Of a DNA stretch of 64,000 nt, positions 30,989 through 39,187 are shown piece by piece. The notes under the pieces are model-generated. The model did not search any database and was not told where the DNA came from. It saw only the letters and a list, made by a program, of their open reading frames with translations. Each line of letters opens with the position of its first letter. Positions within the stretch are counted from its first letter, which is position 1. A program made the translations under genes and the position numbers. Origin of the DNA: Tabrizicola_A sp965284335 (lineage in GTDB: Bacteria; Pseudomonadota; Alphaproteobacteria; Rhodobacterales; Rhodobacteraceae); the NCBI RefSeq assembly GCF_965284335.1, contig NZ_OZ260076.1; one strand, 5' to 3'.

Positions 30989-32761
30989 ATGGCGTTTGAT
31001 GGGTTTTCGTTGCGGCCCCGCTGGGTGAAAACCTGGGTGACGAGCAGGCTTGCGCATATCTCGCCCGAAGAGATCACCCGCCAACATCTTTTGCTGAGTG
31101 AAGGCGCAGGGGTGCGCGCGGTGATGACCGGATTGGTCTATGCCATCGCTGCGCTTTTGATCCCGTTGCACTGGGTTTTGGCCTGTGCCGCGCTGGATTT
31201 TGGCAGCGAAAAACTGGGCGCGCGCTGGATGGAGCGTTTGGTGCCCGCCGAACGGCCATGGCGCTATGTCGGCACGGTGCTGGCGGGCATCGGCTCGCAG
31301 GCGGGGTTCGCCACTGCCTTGGCGCTGTGCTATCAGTCTGACATCCCCTTGTCCCAGCCCTTTGCCGCCGGGGTCATCACGCTGACCATGCTGCAAATGG
31401 CCTCGATCCGGGTGATCCATCGGCCCTATGCGGTGACAGGCTTGGCCACCACCTTCCTTGTGGCTGTGGTGGCGGTGATCCATGACTGGCCCAGCCGGTC
31501 GGGTCCGGCGGGGCTGGTGATTAGCCTGATTGCCTTGGCGGCGGCGGGATATTTCATCGCCTTTATCGTGCAAAGCAATCACACGCTGCACGCAGGCATC
31601 GCGCGCGAGCGCGCCTCGGCGCGCGTGGCCGATCAGGCCAAATCGCGGTTCTTGGCGCAGATGAGCCATGAGCTGCGCACGCCCTTGAACGCGATTTTGG
31701 GCCTTGGCCATGCCGAATTGGCAACGGCGCGTGATCCCGCCTCGATCGAGCGGCTGCGGCTGGTCACCGATGCCGCCAAAGGTTTGGCGGTGATCCTTGA
31801 TGACATTTTGGATATGTCGGCCATCGAAGCCGGGCATCTGCCGATCCGCCCCGTGCCCTGCGACCCAGCACAGGAAATCACCACCACCACAGCACTTTAT
31901 CGCCCGCTTTATCAGGCGCAGGGGCTGTCGGTGACGCTGAACCTGTCGCCCGATCTGCCGCGCCGCGTGGCGATGGATTCCCAGCGCCTGCGCCAATGCC
32001 TGTCGAACCTGTTTTCCAACGCGTTGAAACACACCCGTCAGGGCGGGGTGACATTGACGGCCCGGCTTGGCCCCGATGGGCGGTTGGCCATCACCTTTGC
32101 CGACACCGGCCCCGGCATTCCCGAAACCGAAGCAGAGCGGCTGTTTCAACCCTTTCAACGCGGCAACAGCGATCAGGCGGGCACGGGGCTGGGCCTGTCG
32201 ATCACCCGCGCGCTGGCACGTTCGATGGGCGGCGATCTGCGGCTGGAACCGTCACCGCAAGGCGCGCAATTCTTGTTGACGCTGGATTGGCGCCCGGCCC
32301 TGCGCCCTCATACCCCCCCAACAGTGCCCTTGGATGCAAGGGCGACCGCCAAGGATCAGCCGCGGGGCCATGAGAAAGACCACACGGGCCTGCGTGTTTT
32401 GGTCGTTGACGACATCGCGACCAATCGGCTGGTGGCCAAGGCGCATCTGGCCCTGCATGGGCTGACCACGGTCGAGGCCAGTTCCGGGGCCGAGGCTTTG
32501 GCAATTTTGCAGCGCGATGCGATTGATCTGGTGCTGTTGGACATGAACATGCCCGATATGGACGGCACCCAAACCTTGCAAGGCATCCGCGCCTTGCCTG
32601 GCGGTGCCGCCCTGCCGGTCATCGCCATGACGGCCGATGCGACCGAGGCGCATCGACGGAAATATCTGGCCACAGGGATGGATGGCTATCTGGCCAAACC
32701 CTTGACGCCCGAGGCCGTGGCCGATGTGTTGGTGCGTTTCTGCCCGCCGCGTCCTGCCTAG
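30989..32761 (+). CDS. Membrane-bound hybrid histidine kinase/response regulator
   Basis: A 590-residue signalling protein. The N-terminus holds about five or six membrane helices (AVMTGLVYAIAALLIPLHWVLACAAL through AGLVISLIALAAAGYFIAFIV) with no recognisable sensor domain. The kinase has the H-box MSHELRTPLNAILG (His227), N-box LSNLFSNALKH and G-boxes DTGPGIPETEAE and GTGLGLSI. A C-terminal receiver (LRVLVVDDIATNR) has its phospho-acceptor in LVLLDMNMPDMDG (Asp518) and the conserved Lys in YLAKPL. AGGG 5 nt upstream supports the ATG at 30989; 30968 is an alternative. No cognate regulator adjoins, so its target is unknown. Confidence 0.9.
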   Translation: MAFDGFSLRPRWVKTWVTSRLAHISPEEITRQHLLLSEGAGVRAVMTGLVYAIAALLIPLHWVLACAALDFGSEKLGARWMERLVPAERPWRYVGTVLAGIGSQAGFATALALCYQSDIPLSQPFAAGVITLTMLQMASIRVIHRPYAVTGLATTFLVAVVAVIHDWPSRSGPAGLVISLIALAAAGYFIAFIVQSNHTLHAGIARERASARVADQAKSRFLAQMSHELRTPLNAILGLGHAELATARDPASIERLRLVTDAAKGLAVILDDILDMSAIEAGHLPIRPVPCDPAQEITTTTALYRPLYQAQGLSVTLNLSPDLPRRVAMDSQRLRQCLSNLFSNALKHTRQGGVTLTARLGPDGRLAITFADTGPGIPETEAERLFQPFQRGNSDQAGTGLGLSITRALARSMGGDLRLEPSPQGAQFLLTLDWRPALRPHTPPTVPLDARATAKDQPRGHEKDHTGLRVLVVDDIATNRLVAKAHLALHGLTTVEASSGAEALAILQRDAIDLVLLDMNMPDMDGTQTLQGIRALPGGAALPVIAMTADATEAHRRKYLATGMDGYLAKPLTPEAVADVLVRFCPPRPA

Positions 32762-32769
32762 GGCCGCCC

Positions 32770-33531
32770 CTAAAGTGCTGCCACAATCGCATCAAGCCCA
32801 TCGGTCAGCGCGGCGGGGCCGGGCTGCAAGATCAGGGGTGATTTGATTTCATAAATCCGCCCATCACGCACCGCTGGCACATCCTGCCAGCCCTCTCGCC
32901 CCGCGATGCGGGAGGTCACCACCTTTTTGCCGCACCATGAGGCAAGGATCACATCCGGCGCGCGGGGGGGAATGGCATCTGGCAAGAGGATGCGGTTTTT
33001 GGCCAAGGGCTCGGCTGCAAGCTCGGGAAAAATGTCCTGACCGCCCGCGATCTCGATCAATTCGCTGGCCCAGCGGATGCCTGAAATGATCGGCTCGTCC
33101 CATTCTTCAAAAAACACGCGCGGGCGGTGGGGGCGCGGCGTGGCGCGCAGGGTGGCGATGCGCGCCTCATAGCCTTCGATCAGCGCCTCGGCCTGATCGG
33201 TGCAGCCCAAGAGCGCGCCCAGCGTGCGGATCATCCGCAAGATACCTGCCACATCGCGGTGATTGAAGGCATGCACCTCGATGCCCGCGCAGATCAGACC
33301 GGCGGCGATATCGGCCTGAAGATCCGAAAATGTCAGCACAAGATCGGGGTTCAGCGCCTTGATCTTTTCCAGATCGGCGCTGGTAAAGGCCCCGACGCGG
33401 GGCTTTTCTTTGCGCACCCTTGGGGGCCGGATGGCATAGCCCGTCACGCCCACGATCCGATGGTCTTGGCCCAGAAGATACAGCGTCTCAACCGTTTCTT
33501 CGGTGAGGCAAACGATACGATGAAAGCTCAT
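32770..33531 (-). CDS. BtuF-like corrinoid-binding protein lacking a signal peptide
   Basis: A 253-residue periplasmic-binding-protein fold (HRIVCLTEETVETLYLLGQDHRIVGVTGYAIRPP; KIKALNPDLVLTFSDLQADIAAGL; EWDEPIISGIRWASELIEIAGGQDIF) typical of BtuF/FecB ligand-binding proteins. It lacks any hydrophobic leader and begins at the ATGA overlap with cbiZ, so it appears cytoplasmic. It is the last gene of the riboswitch-controlled corrinoid operon. It may bind cobinamide or cobyric acid inside the cell and hand it to CbiZ or biosynthetic enzymes. This is inference. Confidence 0.82.
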   Translation of the reverse strand: MSFHRIVCLTEETVETLYLLGQDHRIVGVTGYAIRPPRVRKEKPRVGAFTSADLEKIKALNPDLVLTFSDLQADIAAGLICAGIEVHAFNHRDVAGILRMIRTLGALLGCTDQAEALIEGYEARIATLRATPRPHRPRVFFEEWDEPIISGIRWASELIEIAGGQDIFPELAAEPLAKNRILLPDAIPPRAPDVILASWCGKKVVTSRIAGREGWQDVPAVRDGRIYEIKSPLILQPGPAALTDGLDAIVAAL

Positions 33532-34187
33532 GTCGCGCCCCTTTTTGCCCGCTCGGCATCACGCCAGACGACCCATCCTTGCGCCGCCCGTGTCAGGCAA
33601 TTGCGCACGGCCGCACCCACGGCCTCGCCCACCGGGGTATGCAGGCCCGCATAGCGCCCCTCACCCGGCAAACAGGCCAAGGCCACGCAATCGGTGCCGG
33701 TGCCGGTGGCAAGCCCGGTGGCCAGTTCAAGCCCTGCAGCCAGCACGCCCATGGTGCGGGCCTGCACCGCGATGCTCATCGCCTCAAGCTGCGCGGACTC
33801 GGTCAGGGCGGCATTGGTCACAAGGCCGATGTTGATCGTGCCATAATCGGCGCTGTGATAGGGCAGACGGCGACCCACTGCTTCGGCATTCGACAGGCCC
33901 ACGGTGGCGATGCAATGGGCGGTCACGCCCTCGACCTCGGCAAAGCCATCCGACCATGTGCCGACATCGCGCGAGGTCAGCATGCCGACCGCATCGGGCG
34001 GCATCTGGGCCGAAAGCCAAGCCTCGGCGTCAAATTCCGGCGTCAGATCGGCGTTTTTCACCTCGCGCCACAGGATCGCATTGGCCTTCGTATAGCCCGC
34101 CCCATGGGGCGCCCAGCTGAGCACCCGCATCTGCCGTGGCAGCGTCACCCGCAGCCAAGGACGGTCAAGCGTGACCGTTGCCCTCAT
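33528..34187 (-). CDS. cbiZ: Adenosylcobinamide amidohydrolase CbiZ
   Basis: CbiZ removes the aminopropanol side chain from adenosylcobinamide (or pseudocobalamin), giving adenosylcobyric acid, which can re-enter cobalamin synthesis. The 219 residues include LSWAPHGAGYTKANAILWREVKNADLTPEFDAEAW, GMLTSRDVGTWSDGFAEVEGVTAHCIATVGLSNAEAVGRR and INIGLVTNAALTESAQLEAMSIAVQARTMGVL, with TGTGTDCVALAC. It overlaps both neighbours by ATGA. Its place beside btuCD supports salvage of imported corrinoids. Confidence 0.92.
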   Translation of the reverse strand: MRATVTLDRPWLRVTLPRQMRVLSWAPHGAGYTKANAILWREVKNADLTPEFDAEAWLSAQMPPDAVGMLTSRDVGTWSDGFAEVEGVTAHCIATVGLSNAEAVGRRLPYHSADYGTINIGLVTNAALTESAQLEAMSIAVQARTMGVLAAGLELATGLATGTGTDCVALACLPGEGRYAGLHTPVGEAVGAAVRNCLTRAAQGWVVWRDAERAKRGAT

Positions 34188-34933
34188 CGCACCACTCCCA
34201 TCGGCTGAAACACCGGGCCATCGGGGGTTTCGGCGTGAAAGCCGCGCACGCCAAAGACGCGGGCCAGATTGTCATCCGACAGCACATCGCGCGGCGGGCC
34301 ATCGGCCACCACCCGGCCTGCCTGCATCATCACCAGCCGCGAACAGGCGCGCGCGGCAAGGCCGAGATCATGGACCGAGGCGACCACGGCGCGCCCTTCG
34401 CGGGCAAGGTCGGCAAAGACCTCCATGGTTTTCAACTGCGCCTCGGGGTCAAGCCCCGCCACCGGCTCATCGGCCAAGAGCAGGGGCGTGTCCTGCGCCA
34501 AGGCCCGCGCGATCAGCACGCGGGCCTGCTCGCCCCCTGACAGGGCTGTTGCGGTGCGGGCGCGGTAGTTTTGCAACCCCATCCGCTCAAGCGCATGGGC
34601 CACGGCGCGGGCGTCAGGATCCGATCCCGCGCCGGGATGCACCCCACGCCCCAAGGCGACCAGTGCATCAACCGAGACGGGCCAGGCAATCTCGCGCCCC
34701 TGCGGCAGAAAGGCCGCCGCTTGGGCGCGCTGGCGCGGGGAAAGGGCGGTGAGCGACGAGCGCCCCTCATGCGGCAACAGCCCAAGGGCCGCGCGCAATA
34801 GGCTGGTCTTGCCTGCGCCATTCGGGCCGATCAGGCCGACAAACTCGCCCTCGGCCACGGTCAGGCTGACGTCTTCCACAACCGGGCAAAGGCCCCGCCG
34901 CACGGTCAGGTTTTGCAAGGATAACAGCGTCAT
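34184..34933 (-). CDS. btuD: Corrinoid (FecCD-type) ABC transporter ATPase
   Basis: A 249-residue ABC ATPase of the iron-siderophore/vitamin B12 family. Walker A is GPNGAGKTS (36-44), the signature is ALSGGEQARVLIARALAQ and Walker B is LLLADEPVAGLD. It overlaps btuC and cbiZ by ATGA on either side, so the three are co-translated. The assignment to corrinoid rather than iron transport rests on the riboswitch, BtuB and CbiZ. Confidence 0.92.
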   Translation of the reverse strand: MTLLSLQNLTVRRGLCPVVEDVSLTVAEGEFVGLIGPNGAGKTSLLRAALGLLPHEGRSSLTALSPRQRAQAAAFLPQGREIAWPVSVDALVALGRGVHPGAGSDPDARAVAHALERMGLQNYRARTATALSGGEQARVLIARALAQDTPLLLADEPVAGLDPEAQLKTMEVFADLAREGRAVVASVHDLGLAARACSRLVMMQAGRVVADGPPRDVLSDDNLARVFGVRGFHAETPDGPVFQPMGVVR

Positions 34934-35910
34934 GCCTCACTCCCCCGAAGCCGCCAGATCAGATGCAGAAAGAAAGGTGCGCCAATCAGGGCTGTCAACA
35001 CACCGAGCTTCAGATCCTGATCGGGCGCAATCAGCCGCACCGCAATATCGGCCGCCAGAACCACCGCCGCCCCGCCCAAGGCCGAGGCCGGCAAGAGGCG
35101 CGACGGCTGCGCGCCGACAAGGGGGCGCAGCACATGCGGCACCACCAGCCCGACAAAGCCGATGGAGCCCGCGACCGAAACACTTGCCCCCACCGCCAGC
35201 GCCGTGCCGCCGACCAGCACCAGCCTCAGCCGCGACAGGTTCACCCCCATCGAGGCCGCCGCATCCTCGCCCAAAGTCAGCGCATCAAAGCTGCGGCCGA
35301 GGGAAAGCAGCATCGCCAGCCCCAGCGCCATGAAGGGGGCGGCCAGCCAGACATGGTCCATCGACCGGTCGGCCAGCGATCCCATCATCCAGTAGACGAT
35401 CTCCATCGCGGCAAAGGGGTTGGGCGAGAGGTTCAGCACAAGGCTCGTCAGCGCCGCCGCAAGGGCCGAAATCGCGACGCCTGCAAGGATGAGCGCCAGC
35501 GCCCCGCCGCGTGGCCCGGCCAGCCCCAAGATCAACAGAACCGCCAGTGCTGCCCCCGCCAAGGCCGAAAGCGGTAAGGCAAGTGCAAAAAACGTGGCCA
35601 GACCCGTTTGCAGCGCCAAAACCGCGCCAAGGGCCGCGCTGGCCGACACACCAATCAGCCCCGGTTCGGCGAGCGGATTGCGCAGATAGCCCTGCATCGC
35701 CGCCCCCGAAAGGCCCAAGGCCGCCCCGGTCATCAGCCCCAACAGCGCGCGCGGCAGGCGGATTTCCTGCATCACCAGCACCACCGCGCCCCCCTGCCCC
35801 GTGAAAAGCGCCTTCAGGCTTTCGCCAAGGCCCAGCCCCGCCGGCCCAATCACCAAAGAGCCGAAAAACAACAGCGCCACCACAGCAGCCAAACCCACAA
35901 AGAGCCGCAT
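34930..35910 (-). CDS. btuC: Corrinoid ABC transporter permease (FecCD family)
   Basis: A 326-residue permease with about ten hydrophobic helices. FecCD signatures include RLPRALLGLMTGAALGLSGAAMQGYLRNPLAEPGLIGVSASAALGAVLAL, GSLADRSMDHVWLAAP and SIGFVGLVVPHVLRPLVGAQPSRLLPASALGGAAVVLAAD. I start at 35910 with a G-rich Shine-Dalgarno upstream; an in-frame TTG at 35925 is possible. The 67-nt gap to btuF upstream holds a 21-bp palindrome. Confidence 0.92.
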   Translation of the reverse strand: MRLFVGLAAVVALLFFGSLVIGPAGLGLGESLKALFTGQGGAVVLVMQEIRLPRALLGLMTGAALGLSGAAMQGYLRNPLAEPGLIGVSASAALGAVLALQTGLATFFALALPLSALAGAALAVLLILGLAGPRGGALALILAGVAISALAAALTSLVLNLSPNPFAAMEIVYWMMGSLADRSMDHVWLAAPFMALGLAMLLSLGRSFDALTLGEDAAASMGVNLSRLRLVLVGGTALAVGASVSVAGSIGFVGLVVPHVLRPLVGAQPSRLLPASALGGAAVVLAADIAVRLIAPDQDLKLGVLTALIGAPFFLHLIWRLRGSEA

Positions 35911-35953
35911 CACAAAACCCCCCAAAGCCTTGCGCGGCTGACCCGGCGTGAAC

Positions 35954-35974
35954 CGATTTTTCGACGAAAAATCG
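35954..35974. repeat. 21-bp GATTTTTCG palindrome, copy 2
   Basis: Same sequence and central base as the copy at 12420. Here it lies inside the operon, between btuF and btuC, 4 nt after the btuF stop, where it could attenuate transcription or protect the 3' end of the btuB-btuF message. Confidence 0.8.
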
Positions 35975-35977
35975 CGG

Positions 35978-36820
35978 TCATTCTTCCCCCCCCAGCGCGG
36001 CCCTTGCCGCCTGCATGCGACCGATGGCGCGCATCAGATGCGGCGTGCCGCAAACCCAATCGGCATCCGAGCTCAACCGCACACCCGCCGCATCCTGCAC
36101 CGCGCGCAGGGCTGGATGCAGCAAGATATCCTCAGATCGCGAGGCGCCCGGATAGCGTTCGGACGTGACCACAAGGTCTGGCCCCGCCATGACCAACCGT
36201 TCCAAAGGCAATATCCCCCCCCCCGTTACCCCGGAAGTGGCACCGATATTGGCAAAGCCTGTCAACTCGACCACCTCATTGGCCAAAGTGCCAGACCCGG
36301 TGGTATAGCCGTTGGGGTAATAAAAGGCCGCGCTACGGGGCGGGCCTTCGAAACGGGCCGTCGCGATCTCGGCCGAAAAGCGGTCGGCCACCGCATTGGC
36401 TTTTTCATCTTGGCCGAGCACCTGGCCGACGATGCGGATCTGCTCGACCGCCTCGGCCAGCGAGGTGGCAGGGGGCACCTGCACCACCTCAACCCCCAAA
36501 CGGCGCAAAAGATCAACGGTGGAGACCTGCGTATAAGTGCCCGCCAAAACCAGATCGGGGCGCATCAGGAACACCTGTTCCACCTGCCCGCGGTTCGCAG
36601 GATAGGCCCGCGCCTCTTCCACCATTGAGGACGATTGCACCTCGCTCGCCAAATGGCTCACGCTGACCAATTGGCCGGGTGCGGCAAGCATCATGGCCAG
36701 TTGATCGGTGCAAAGGTTCATCGACACCACCCGTTTGGGGGTATCGGCACATAGGGGTGAGGCGCTGGCAAGCAGTCCTGCCAGCGCCACACCTTGCCAA
36801 AGGGCCTTAGAACTTGGCAC
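35978..36820 (-). CDS. btuF: Periplasmic corrinoid-binding protein BtuF
   Basis: A 280-residue substrate-binding protein with a signal peptide (ALWQGVALAGLLASASPLCA) and a BtuF/FecB fold: RVVSMNLCTDQLAMMLAAPGQLVSVSHLASEVQS, VEQVFLMRPDLVLAGTYTQVSTVDLLRRLGVEV, PLERLVMAGPDLVVTSERYPGASRSE. I chose the GTG at 36820, which overlaps the end of btuB by 14 nt; longer frames extend into btuB and look artificial. It would deliver corrinoids from BtuB to BtuCD. Confidence 0.86.
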   Translation of the reverse strand: MPSSKALWQGVALAGLLASASPLCADTPKRVVSMNLCTDQLAMMLAAPGQLVSVSHLASEVQSSSMVEEARAYPANRGQVEQVFLMRPDLVLAGTYTQVSTVDLLRRLGVEVVQVPPATSLAEAVEQIRIVGQVLGQDEKANAVADRFSAEIATARFEGPPRSAAFYYPNGYTTGSGTLANEVVELTGFANIGATSGVTGGGILPLERLVMAGPDLVVTSERYPGASRSEDILLHPALRAVQDAAGVRLSSDADWVCGTPHLMRAIGRMQAARAALGGEE

Positions 36821-38687
36821 GAAGCCCCACAAAGGCCGCGCGGCCCGAGGTGCCGTAGCCTTCCGAGGTTTGATAATCTTCGTCAAACAGGTTCTCGATA
36901 CGCAGATATGCCTCGGCCATGTCATTGACCTGATAGGAGGCATCGACACCGACCACCGTGTAATCCGGCATGGCGGCAAAGGCGAAGTCGTTCAGCCGGT
37001 CCGCCACATGCTTGACCGTCGCACCGGCGCGGATGCGGTCGGTGATCTCGCCTTGCAGGGTCATGGTCAGCTCATGGCGCGGCACGAGGCCGATGCGGGC
37101 GCCGGTCTGGCGTTTGGCATCGGTGTAGGTGTAGGCCAGCCCCAGATTGGCCCGGTCGCCCAAGGGCATCTCAGCCGCCAATTCCAGCCCTTTGCGCACC
37201 GAGGTGCCAGGGATGTTGTTCAGCGTATTGATCGTGCCGGGTTGGCAGGAGAAATCCCAGTTGGCCGGATCGACCGCCGGGCAGGCATCATAGGCGATCT
37301 GGTTTTCCACATCCAACTTGAACAAAGTGGCCGACACCACAGCGCCCGCGCCAAACTCACGTTCCACGCCAAGCTCGTAAGACAGGCTTTCTTCGGGCGT
37401 CAGGCCTGGGTTGCCGATAAAGGCCTGTGTCGGATAATCACCAAAGAGCTCGTCGATCGAGGGCGCGCGGAAGCCTGTGGCAATTGCGCCGCGCAGCGTG
37501 GTTGCGCCGTCGGGGCGATAGGCCATCGACAGCCGGCCGGTTTCAAAATTGCCAAAGGTCGAATGGTTGTCCATCCGCACTGTGGCCGAGACATCCAACT
37601 GGCCATTCACGGCCCAAAGCGCCTGACCAAAGGCTCCCGATATGCGGGTATCCGCGATGCCACCCGTCAGGCGCGAATATTCGGCCTCTTCCAGCATTGT
37701 GTCAGCGCCGTAAACCAGCGTCAGCGACTCGGCCAGTTCGGTCGTGGCCTGCCAGCCAAAGGTGGTGCGGGTGCCGTCGAAGGTGTTGAACCCGTTGTCA
37801 TCGGTAATCTCACGGCCCACCTGATAGCGGGTCAGGTCAAACACATGCTGAGTATTGCCCAAGGACAGATCGGCAAAGACCCGGACCCCGGTCTCATCGC
37901 GCTTTTGGCTGTTGGCCTGATCTTCAAAGGCATAAGTGATGTTGTTGTAGCCATCAAATTCATTGCTGGCGCGCTGGTGGAACAATGCCCCGCCCAAGGC
38001 CAACGTGCCGTTAACCTGATAGCGCAGCGTGGCCGAGACGCGGTTGATCTGGGCGCCATCCGCCTCAGTGCCGCCGTCGAAGGCCGAATAGCCGTCTGTC
38101 ACGAAATGGCTAAGGTTCAGTGTGGTTTCCAATGCCCCCGCCTTGTGCGCCAGCCCGTAAGACAGGCTGCGGGTTGCATAGCGCCCCGCTTCGGCCTGAA
38201 CCGATTGAGTGGTGCCGTCTTCGGTGGCACGCGGGGTTTCAATGTTCACCACGCCCCCAACCGCAGAGCCGCCCCAGAGCGCCGACTGCGACCCGCGCAA
38301 AACCTCGATCCGGCCAATGCTGGCAGAAGGCAGGGTGCCGAAATCATATTCGGTCTGCACCGCGGTGGGGTCTGTTACGCGAATGCCATCGACAAACACC
38401 GCGATATAGCGCTGGTCCGCGCCGCGAATGCGCAGACGCGCCGCACTGCCCAAGGCACCTTGGGTCGACACCGACACACCCGGCAGGCGGTTCAGCGTGT
38501 CAACGGCACGCGCAGGGGCGGCATCAGCCGTGGGGTTGACGACCGACACAGAAACGCCCGTACGGATGCGTTCAATGGCCGTCTTAAAGGCCGAGACGAT
38601 GATCTCGTCCAACTCGATATCCTGTGCCTGGGCCGGGATGGCCAGCATGGACAAAAGGGCAATCAGGGAAATATTCAGCCTTTTCAT
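36807..38687 (-). CDS. btuB: TonB-dependent cobalamin receptor BtuB
   Basis: A 626-residue outer-membrane receptor with a signal peptide (MKRLNISLIALLSMLAIPAQAQ), TonB-box-like DEIIVSA, a plug domain (LNRLPGVSVSTQGALGSAARLRIRGADQRYIAVFVDGIRVTDP; RIEVLRGSQSALWGGSAVGGVVNIET) and a beta-barrel with the C-terminal RIENLFDEDYQTSEGYGTSGRAAFVGLRAKF. The size and sequence resemble BtuB rather than the larger siderophore receptors. A cobalamin riboswitch in its leader fixes the substrate class. First gene of the salvage operon. Confidence 0.94.
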   Translation of the reverse strand: MKRLNISLIALLSMLAIPAQAQDIELDEIIVSAFKTAIERIRTGVSVSVVNPTADAAPARAVDTLNRLPGVSVSTQGALGSAARLRIRGADQRYIAVFVDGIRVTDPTAVQTEYDFGTLPSASIGRIEVLRGSQSALWGGSAVGGVVNIETPRATEDGTTQSVQAEAGRYATRSLSYGLAHKAGALETTLNLSHFVTDGYSAFDGGTEADGAQINRVSATLRYQVNGTLALGGALFHQRASNEFDGYNNITYAFEDQANSQKRDETGVRVFADLSLGNTQHVFDLTRYQVGREITDDNGFNTFDGTRTTFGWQATTELAESLTLVYGADTMLEEAEYSRLTGGIADTRISGAFGQALWAVNGQLDVSATVRMDNHSTFGNFETGRLSMAYRPDGATTLRGAIATGFRAPSIDELFGDYPTQAFIGNPGLTPEESLSYELGVEREFGAGAVVSATLFKLDVENQIAYDACPAVDPANWDFSCQPGTINTLNNIPGTSVRKGLELAAEMPLGDRANLGLAYTYTDAKRQTGARIGLVPRHELTMTLQGEITDRIRAGATVKHVADRLNDFAFAAMPDYTVVGVDASYQVNDMAEAYLRIENLFDEDYQTSEGYGTSGRAAFVGLRAKF

Positions 38688-38707
38688 GGCCTTGATCCTT
38701 TGACTTC

Positions 38708-38725
38708 CCCCGCAAAGCTGCGGGG
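38708..38725 (-). promoter_or_regulatory. Hairpin in the riboswitch expression region
   Basis: CCCCGCA/TGCGGGG with a 4-nt loop lies 21 nt before the btuB ATG. It could sequester the region near the ribosome-binding site or pair alternatively with the aptamer. The lack of a T run argues for translational control. Confidence 0.5.
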
Positions 38726-38838
38726 ATCGGGTATGCGTCTGTCTTGGGAAAGGCCAATGACCCTCCGCCGACGGTGAATGTCACCACTGGCGAAAAGTCG
38801 CCTGCCGCAGCGCGCCCCGCGCTCCGGTAAGGGTGATC

Positions 38839-39006
38839 ACCTTGGCAGGTCTCCTGGCTTGCGGGTCGGGGCTTTGACGGGCCTTCCCGGGGTGGTCCCC
38901 AGTGGCATATGCCGTCATCGCTCGCCGCTTACAGTTGCGGGGGCAGCTGTGGAATCGCACCACATTCCCTTTTCATCCGGGGCTAACCGGAACCGAAGGT
39001 GACCCC
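38839..39006 (-). promoter_or_regulatory. Cobalamin riboswitch (aptamer)
   Basis: Read on the minus strand, the leader has the conserved elements in order: GGTTCCGGTTAGCCCCGG, GGGAATGTGGTGCGATTCC, AGCTGCCCCCGCAACTGTAA, GCCACTGGGGACC, CCGGGAAGGC and, last, GCAAGCCAGGAGACCTGCC (the B12 box). Binding of adenosylcobalamin should switch off btuB and the genes behind it. About 150 nt of expression region follow before btuB. Confidence 0.95.
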
Positions 39007-39187
39007 TGCTTAGCGCAAGGCCCCGCCCTGTCAAGCGCCGCTTTGGCCCTATGTCGCGCGCTTGGGGCCAAATGTCGTAATTATGCTTTGTCGCCCAAAA
39101 CCGACATGAATTGCGGCGCGGGCGGGATGGAAGCGCCTGCAATCGAGGGTCAGGCTGGGACGGTCAACTTGGGCAAAAGAGGGAGAG

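Noticed and set aside
36708..38777. 689-residue plus-strand frame opposite btuB
   Set aside because: Antisense of a clear TonB-dependent receptor with riboswitch; no motif of its own.
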